NCBI GenBank assembly: GCA_037128135.1
Contig: JBAXXD010000001.1
Span: 80,559 to 144,558 of the forward strand
Length of the DNA stretch: 64,000 nucleotides
Origin: QYQL01 sp037128135
Lineage (GTDB): Bacteria; Verrucomicrobiota; Verrucomicrobiia; Chthoniobacterales; Terrimicrobiaceae
Reading direction: 5' to 3'
Shown here: piece by piece, positions 59,196-64,000 of the stretch
How the letters are laid out: the number at the start of each line of letters is the position of its first letter
Numbering within the stretch: the stretch's first letter is position 1
The notes under the pieces: generated by a model
What the model was told of the DNA's origin: nothing
Seen by the model: only the letters and a program-made list of their open reading frames with translations
Databases searched by the model: none
Position numbers and translations under genes: made by a program

Positions 59196-60998
59196 ATGAA
59201 TTCGTCCCCGCCTGCGGACGCGATTGAATTGGCCCGGCCGCCGGATCATTTGGGGGCCTCCCTGAATGTTCTGGTTGTCGAGGACGACCGTCCGACGCTC
59301 CTGCTGCTCGAGCGGATGATCCGGGCGCGCGGGCATTCTGTTTCGGGGTGTGATTCCGCCGAGGCTGCGCGGGATCATCTCGCGCGATCGTTTTTTCCGT
59401 TGATCGTGCTGGACATCCAGCTTCCCGGGATGAGCGGTCTGGATTTCAGCCGGCTTCTCCGCAGGCAGGCACTTGGCAGGCACTACTACATTCTGGCCGG
59501 CACCGGGAACAACCGGACGGAAGATTTGAGGGAGATCCTGGATGCCGGGGCGGATGATTACATTGGGAAGCCCTACCATCCCGGGCTCCTCGACGTGCGG
59601 CTTGCGGTAGCCGAGGCGGCGGTGAAGGACATCACCGAGCGGCGGCGGCTCGAGAACGACCTCGAGTTTCTTGCCGAGCACGATCCCCTCACTCGACTCT
59701 ACAACCGGCGGCGGCTTCCGATCGCGGTCGGCGAAGCGGTCTTTTCCGCGCGCGACGGGAGGCCAGGGGCCCTCCTCTACATTGACCTCGACAACTTCAA
59801 GGTGGTGAACGACACGCTCGGGCACGATGCCGGCGACCGCCTTCTGCTCGCGGTGGCGGACATTCTCCGGAACGCCGTGCGCGAGAACGACGTGCTCGTG
59901 CGGTTCGGAGGCGACGAGTTTGTCATCATCCTTTTGGACTGCACGGTTCCCGACGCGATCCGCATCGGGGAGAATCTCCGGGAGAACATCGACGCGCTCG
60001 TGTTTTCCGAAGGGGGGAGGTCGTTCCGGGTCGGCGCCTCGATCGGGGTTGCGCCGATCGACGGAGCGAAGGAGCCGCAGGACGTGATCGGGCTCGCGGA
60101 CGCGGCCTGCTATGCGGCGAAATCCGGCGGCCGGAACCGCGTCGAGCTGCACCGCGAGGGCGGAAGCGCGCTGGAAACGCTTGTGGCGGACAGCAACTGG
60201 TCGGCGCGGATCAAGGACGCGATGGATGCCGGAACCCTCGGGATCTACTTTCAGCCGGTCGTCTCGGTGCGCGGGCACACGATTTTTTTTCATGAGGTTC
60301 TCCTGCGCCTTGCCGACCGTGCGGACAGCGAGCCCGTGCATCCGGCGGCGTTCATGAGTTCGGTGAGGCGGTCCGGGCTGGCCGCGCGGCTGGATCGGTT
60401 TGTGATCAGCCGCGCCGTCGAGTCGCTGGGCCTGCAAAGCGACGCCTGCCTTTCGATCAACATTTCCGGGAGCTCGTTTGCCAACGAGGATTTCACGGAT
60501 TTCGTCGAGCGCACGCTGGCGCGCTGTTCGGTCGGGCCGGAGCGGATTATTTTTGAGCTGACCGAGGATGAGGTGATCTCGAATATCCGGGAGGCGCAGG
60601 CGGTGATCGTCTCGCTCCGCAAGCGCGGGTTCCGGTTTGCGCTCGATGATTTCGGGGCGGGCACCTCGTCGTTGAACTACCTGAAGGCGCTCCCGCTCGA
60701 CATGATCAAGGTGGACGGATCTTTTGTGCGCCATCTGGAAAAAGATCCATTCAACCAGGCGGTGGTGCGGGCCATTCAGACGCTCGCTGCGTCGCTGCAG
60801 ATTCCGGTGGTTGCCGAATACGTCGAGACGCACGCGATCTACGACATCCTTGCGGAGATGGGGGTGGATTATGTGCAGGGGTATTTGGCTGGGGTGCCCA
60901 GGGTGACCCCGTATGTCGGGGAGGAGCTTTTTTTGCTTGCGGGGCTCCCGGGTGCTGCCGATGTGCCGATCCCGGCCACCCGGCACAGGAAGCGATAG
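59196..60998 (+). CDS. REC-GGDEF-EAL cyclic-di-GMP signalling protein
   Basis: 600 residues from ATG 59196. Receiver domain (about 22-145) with phosphoacceptor Asp73 in VLDIQLPGMSG and lysine in IGKPY. GGDEF domain has an intact FGGDEF (237-242) and an inhibitory RxxD site (Arg229-Asp232) 5 residues before it, so it should be an active diguanylate cyclase under product control. The EAL domain reads EVL at 367-369 instead of EAL, but keeps the catalytic Glu, LDDFGAGTSS (Asp484, Asp485) and KVDGSF, so phosphodiesterase activity is possible. No membrane segments; the cognate kinase is not adjacent. It would tune cyclic-di-GMP in response to phosphorylation. Confidence 0.92.
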   Translation: MNSSPPADAIELARPPDHLGASLNVLVVEDDRPTLLLLERMIRARGHSVSGCDSAEAARDHLARSFFPLIVLDIQLPGMSGLDFSRLLRRQALGRHYYILAGTGNNRTEDLREILDAGADDYIGKPYHPGLLDVRLAVAEAAVKDITERRRLENDLEFLAEHDPLTRLYNRRRLPIAVGEAVFSARDGRPGALLYIDLDNFKVVNDTLGHDAGDRLLLAVADILRNAVRENDVLVRFGGDEFVIILLDCTVPDAIRIGENLRENIDALVFSEGGRSFRVGASIGVAPIDGAKEPQDVIGLADAACYAAKSGGRNRVELHREGGSALETLVADSNWSARIKDAMDAGTLGIYFQPVVSVRGHTIFFHEVLLRLADRADSEPVHPAAFMSSVRRSGLAARLDRFVISRAVESLGLQSDACLSINISGSSFANEDFTDFVERTLARCSVGPERIIFELTEDEVISNIREAQAVIVSLRKRGFRFALDDFGAGTSSLNYLKALPLDMIKVDGSFVRHLEKDPFNQAVVRAIQTLAASLQIPVVAEYVETHAIYDILAEMGVDYVQGYLAGVPRVTPYVGEELFLLAGLPGAADVPIPATRHRKR

Positions 60999-61002
60999 CG
61001 GC

Positions 61003-61740
61003 TCAGGAATAGAGGACCCGGACGAGGCAGAGTCCGCCAGCGGGAGCGACCTGATTTGTGCGCGGTCCGCCCTCCATCAAGAGTCTGGGGATCTCCCCCG
61101 GCGGGAGCCGTCCGGCAGCGCGGCGGATCGCGGAGGCGGCGAGCATGCGGACCATCTTGTAGAGGAACCCCTCTCCCTGGAAGGTGAGCGTGATGAGCGG
61201 CCCGATTTTGCGGACGCGGACCGAGGAGATGGTTCGCGTGGTTTCGCCGGCGCGCCGGGGCCGCCGGGCCGAGAAGGCGGCGAAGTCGTGGCGGCCAGCG
61301 AACGCCGCGCAGGCCTCCCGGAGGGCGGCCATGTCGAGCGCCTGCGGGACATGCCACGCGCGGCCGAGCAGGAGTGGAGGCATCACCGGGCCGCTCCAGA
61401 CCGTGTAGCGGTAGATTTTTCCTTTTGCAGAAAACCGCGCATGAAAATTTTCTTTTGTCCGCCGGAGCGTCATGATCCTGACTCCCTCGGGGAGGTGTGC
61501 GTTGAGCGCCGGCAACCAGGCGGCGGCGGGGAGCCGGTCATCCGGGACATCCGCATGCGCGCATTGCCCGGCGGCATGGACGCCCGCATCCGTGCGTCCG
61601 GCTCCGTGAACGACGACGCGTCCGCCGCAAAGCGCGCGGAACGCGCCCTCGACGGCATCCTGGACGGCTTGCCCGTGCGACTGACTTTGCCATCCGGAAA
61701 ACCGGCTTCCGTCGTAAGCGAGCGTGAACCTCAGCCTCAT
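61003..61740 (-). CDS. truA: tRNA pseudouridine synthase A
   Basis: 245 residues from ATG 61740. The catalytic aspartate is in VHGAGRTDAGVHA (Asp51), with YDGSRFSGWQSQ at the N-terminus and the conserved KIYRYTVWSG and EGFLYKMVRML stretches later. TruA makes pseudouridine at positions 38-40 of tRNA anticodon arms. The start overlaps the ruvX stop by ATGA, giving a ruvX-truA pair. An upstream extension of the open frame to 61875 overlaps ruvX and is not coding. Confidence 0.95.
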   Translation of the reverse strand: MRLRFTLAYDGSRFSGWQSQSHGQAVQDAVEGAFRALCGGRVVVHGAGRTDAGVHAAGQCAHADVPDDRLPAAAWLPALNAHLPEGVRIMTLRRTKENFHARFSAKGKIYRYTVWSGPVMPPLLLGRAWHVPQALDMAALREACAAFAGRHDFAAFSARRPRRAGETTRTISSVRVRKIGPLITLTFQGEGFLYKMVRMLAASAIRRAAGRLPPGEIPRLLMEGGPRTNQVAPAGGLCLVRVLYS

Positions 61741-62147
61741 GCCTGCGAATCGAGCCAGCTCTGGAGCAGGATCTGCGCGGCGACCTGATCGATCACCTGC
61801 CTCTGCTTGCGGGAGTTGCGTCCGGCCTCGTGGAGCGAGCGCTGCGCGGAAACCGTCGTGAGGCGTTCGTCCCACGCCACGACCCGGCAGGAGGTCGCGG
61901 CCTGGAGCTCCTCGAGGAACTCGCGCGCCTTCTGCGCGGCCGGGCCGAACGATCCGTCCATGTTTCGCGGCATGCCGACCACGATGACATCGGTATTTTT
62001 TTGTTTCGCGATCTCGAGGATCCGCCCGATGACGGTGCCGGTCCTGACCTGGATCGTCTCGACCGGGTGGGCGAGCATCCCGAAGTCGTCTGTCGCCGCG
62101 ACGCCGACGCGGGCATCGCCAAGATCAATTCCAAGGGCGCGGGTCAT
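61737..62147 (-). CDS. ruvX: Putative Holliday-junction resolvase / pre-16S rRNA nuclease YqgF
   Basis: 136 residues, the standard YqgF length, RNase H-like fold. Active-site acidic residues: first Asp in GIDLGDARVGVA, Glu in WDERLTT, and Asp in IDQVAAQILLQ. YqgF/RuvX is best known for trimming the 5' end of 16S rRNA precursor. It is translationally coupled to truA downstream. Confidence 0.94.
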   Translation of the reverse strand: MTRALGIDLGDARVGVAATDDFGMLAHPVETIQVRTGTVIGRILEIAKQKNTDVIVVGMPRNMDGSFGPAAQKAREFLEELQAATSCRVVAWDERLTTVSAQRSLHEAGRNSRKQRQVIDQVAAQILLQSWLDSQA

Positions 62148-62190
62148 TTGCGGTTGAAATTCTCACACGCGGCGCTTAGGATCAATCACC

Positions 62191-62472
62191 ATGTCACAGT
62201 TGTCATTGGACAAGTTCGGAGAAAACCTTCCCGTTTCCGGGGTCGTTGCGTTTTCGCAGGTTGCGATCGGGCTGGGGGTCGGGCTGCTCGTGGCCGACCG
62301 GATCGGACGCAACGCGCGTCGCGGGCTTGCCATCGGGCTGGTCAGCGCGGGCGTTGCCACGCTGGTTCCGGTGGTCTGGGGGGTCGTCTCAAATATCAGC
62401 AACCGCCCGGGTTCTTCGCGCTCGATGCGCAAGCGGCTCGAGAGCATCCGCCGCGCGCCCGGAGTCTCCTGA
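62191..62472 (+). CDS. Small membrane protein of unknown function (93 aa)
   Basis: Two hydrophobic stretches, about 18-37 (GVVAFSQVAIGLGVGLLVAD) and 46-68, separated by a positively charged RNARRG turn, followed by a basic tail (SSRSMRKRLESIRR). A small inner-membrane protein is likely. The stop is 2 bp before the maf start, so the two are probably co-transcribed. No known family recognised. Confidence 0.65.
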   Translation: MSQLSLDKFGENLPVSGVVAFSQVAIGLGVGLLVADRIGRNARRGLAIGLVSAGVATLVPVVWGVVSNISNRPGSSRSMRKRLESIRRAPGVS

Positions 62473-62474
62473 AG

Positions 62475-63053
62475 GTGGCCGCGCGGTTCGATGGCAGCCT
62501 CGTCCTCGCCTCTGCCTCTCCCCGCCGCAAGCATCTGCTCGAAGAGGCCGGGTATCTCGTGCGCTGTGAGGTTTCGGGAGCCGAGGAACTCGAGGACGAC
62601 TCGCTGGCGCCCGCGGTTCTCGCCCTGGAAAATGCCGCGCGCAAAGCCCGGGCGGTTGCCGCCCGGTTTCCGCGGGAGACGGTTCTTGCCGCCGATACGG
62701 TTGTCGCGATGGGCGGGCGGTTTTTCGGAAAACCGGCCGGCATGGACGATGCCTTCCGGATGCTCGCCAAGCTTTCGGGAAAAACCCACGAGGTCGTCAC
62801 CGGAGTCGCGATCCACTTCCCCGGCGGCCTGCGGAAAGAATTTTTCGAGTCCTCGCTGGTGACGTTTCACGCGCTCGGCGCGGACGGGATCCGAGCCTAC
62901 CTCGCATCCATCCACCCGCTCGACAAGGCCGGCGCCTATGCGGCGCAGGACGACAACGGGCGGATCATCCGTCGGATCGAGGGTTCGGTGACAAACGTGA
63001 TCGGGCTCCCGGTCGAGCGCCTGCGCGAGATGCTCCCGATGCCGCGTGGCTGA
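62475..63053 (+). CDS. maf: Maf family nucleotide pyrophosphatase
   Basis: 192 residues from GTG 62475, with GGAG 10 bp upstream. The Maf signature LASASPRRKHLLEEAG begins at residue 10, the catalytic AADTVV lies near 74-79, and KAGAYAAQD near 155 completes the active site. Maf proteins hydrolyse dTTP, UTP or modified nucleotides to monophosphates as a house-cleaning step. The open frame extends far upstream (to 61830), but those residues run opposite ruvX and are not coding. Confidence 0.93.
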   Translation: MAARFDGSLVLASASPRRKHLLEEAGYLVRCEVSGAEELEDDSLAPAVLALENAARKARAVAARFPRETVLAADTVVAMGGRFFGKPAGMDDAFRMLAKLSGKTHEVVTGVAIHFPGGLRKEFFESSLVTFHALGADGIRAYLASIHPLDKAGAYAAQDDNGRIIRRIEGSVTNVIGLPVERLREMLPMPRG

Positions 63054-63067
63054 TCATGCGAATTTGC

Positions 63068-63133
63068 AGAAGCGGCATCCTGCCGCTATCTGCCACTTTC
63101 CCAGGGAGATCCAAGCGGCAAGATGCCGCTTCT
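63068..63133. repeat. Inverted pair of REP-like hairpins downstream of maf
   Basis: Left arm 63068-63087 and right arm 63114-63133 are reverse complements at 19 of 20 positions. Each is itself a perfect hairpin (AGCGGCA-TCC-TGCCGCT and AGCGGCA-AGA-TGCCGCT). The arrangement resembles a BIME pair. It may also end the maf transcript and that of the convergent WYL regulator gene. Confidence 0.75.
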
Positions 63134-63182
63134 ACATCCCAAACCGCTATTAAGTTAGATGTTCGGTGGAGACCCCTGTCTG

Positions 63183-64000
63183 TCACGTCCGGTATTGCAG
63201 GGCCATGGCGCGGGCGGTCGAAGCGATCGCCTCCCGGAGTTCCTGCGGTTCCAGCACGACCGCGTGCCTGCCCCAGCCGAGAATCCAGTTTTCGAGATCC
63301 GGGGCGAGGCCGACGTCGAGCGACATCTCCGCGCCGCCGCCGGGCAGGGGTTTTAATTTCTGGGATTTGTGCCAGACGCGCTCGGTGGCCAGGCGGGCGG
63401 CGAAGTCATCCAGCCGGAGCCTCACGCGCTGAGTTTTTCCGGGTTCGAACGCCATGAAGCTGTCCTTCATCATCGCGGCGAGGGAAAACTCGGGCGGGCG
63501 GCAGAACGTCCTCTTCAGGACTTTCGGGCGTGTCAGGCGGGTGATGGCGAACGTGCGGATTTTTCCGCGCACAAGGTCGTTTCCGATGAGATACCACAGG
63601 TTGTTGATGCAGCCGAGGTGGTAGGGCTCGACCTGGCGGCGCTCGGATTTGTTTTTTTTCAGCCCGTGGTAGTCGAACTCCACGACCCGGCTGCTCAGGA
63701 CGCAATCCGCCAAGAGGTTAAAAACTTCGAGCTCCTGCTCGGCGGCGCCCATCGGGCGGAACGAAAACGCGCTGCCGAGATCGGCGAGCGAAAACGAAAC
63801 CTCGTCCTGCAGCCCGTCGGTGATCTTCCCGAAGGCCGCCCGCAGGGGCTTCTCGAACGCGGTTCCGCGGTATTGTTCGATGGCCTTCTGCGCGACAAGG
63901 AGCGCGACGATCTCGCCCTGGGTGATGTTCACCGCCGGGAACGAGCTCACCGGCTTCGTGTAGTGGAACCCGTGCTGCCCGGAATCGTAGTCGATCGGCA
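63183..64000 (-). CDS. WYL-domain transcriptional regulator, 5' end outside window
   Basis: The minus frame is open from the right edge to the stop at 63183, 271 codons. The visible part starts PIDYDSGQHGFHYTKPVSS, which in this family follows an N-terminal DeoR-type helix-turn-helix, here missing. The WYL domain contains RQVEPYHLGCINNLWYLIG, with the Trp-Tyr-Leu motif, and the WCX-type C-terminal extension runs to QELREAIASTA. WYL proteins sense ligands, often nucleotides or single-stranded DNA, and regulate DNA repair, defence or phage genes. GTG 63950 inside the frame is not the start, because family homology continues upstream. Confidence 0.85.
   Translation of the reverse strand, partial: PIDYDSGQHGFHYTKPVSSFPAVNITQGEIVALLVAQKAIEQYRGTAFEKPLRAAFGKITDGLQDEVSFSLADLGSAFSFRPMGAAEQELEVFNLLADCVLSSRVVEFDYHGLKKNKSERRQVEPYHLGCINNLWYLIGNDLVRGKIRTFAITRLTRPKVLKRTFCRPPEFSLAAMMKDSFMAFEPGKTQRVRLRLDDFAARLATERVWHKSQKLKPLPGGGAEMSLDVGLAPDLENWILGWGRHAVVLEPQELREAIASTARAMALQYRT

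Noticed and set aside
59148..60986. 612-codon minus-strand frame opposite the GGDEF/EAL gene
   Set aside because: The plus strand has intact receiver, GGDEF and EAL motifs.
1..64000. CRISPR arrays, tRNA, rRNA, complete insertion sequences, prophage
   Set aside because: No regularly spaced direct repeats, cloverleaf or rRNA sequence, transposase, integrase or phage structural gene was recognised on either strand.

Overview
This window looks like chromosome from a Gram-negative, GC-rich bacterium with an outer membrane: it has an RND efflux pump, two predicted lipoproteins and a lipid-anchored L,D-transpeptidase. The mix of many glycosidases with Gfo/Idh oxidoreductases, several sugar-isomerase TIM barrels, a GH172 (DUF2961) enzyme, a neutral-ceramidase-like protein and abundant hairpin-type intergenic repeats suggests Verrucomicrobiota or a PVC relative. 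That placement is inference; no rRNA or tRNA gene was recognised.

Positions 1-27.3 kb hold a carbohydrate-use island with every gene on the minus strand. In transcription order they are: GH127 beta-L-arabinofuranosidase, SGNH hydrolase, GH172-type DUF2961 protein, DUF4838/GH67-like protein, GH2 glycosidase with a C-terminal discoidin-like domain, six-hairpin glycosidase, DegT-type aminotransferase, AraC regulator, xylose-isomerase-like protein, ceramidase-like protein, Gfo/Idh oxidoreductase, sugar isomerase, alanine dehydrogenase, a second sugar isomerase, an AAA/DUF4143 ATPase and a GH36-type alpha-galactosidase cut by the window edge. Only the last has a signal peptide, and no transporter is present. 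Its gaps contain broken gene ends (AraC tail, PIG-L head, isomerase head) and a mosaic repeat containing a copy of the alanine-dehydrogenase 3' end. The island therefore looks assembled by repeated recombination, and parts of it are visibly less GC-rich than the rest of the window.

Positions 27.3-37 kb hold phoU-phoB-phoR, a PAS sensor kinase with a cysteine cluster, a VapBC-type toxin-antitoxin pair, and a small uncharacterised locus (alpha/beta hydrolase, HxxxD acyltransferase, radical SAM protein, TVP38-family membrane protein). A 1346-residue membrane-anchored protein of unknown function covers 37-41 kb.

Positions 41-64 kb are mostly housekeeping: a CoaB-like protein, purH, a murein-dipeptide epimerase and a murein-peptide carboxypeptidase separated by an Rrf2-hcp module, rho, a BioD/DRTGG-like ATPase, an RND pump with its adaptor, a class C beta-lactamase-like hydrolase, a REC-GGDEF-EAL protein, truA, ruvX, maf and a WYL regulator cut by the right edge. 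The Rrf2-hcp module is flanked by an 80-bp direct duplication carrying the start regions of both neighbouring murein-recycling genes, which points to insertion between an originally divergent pair.
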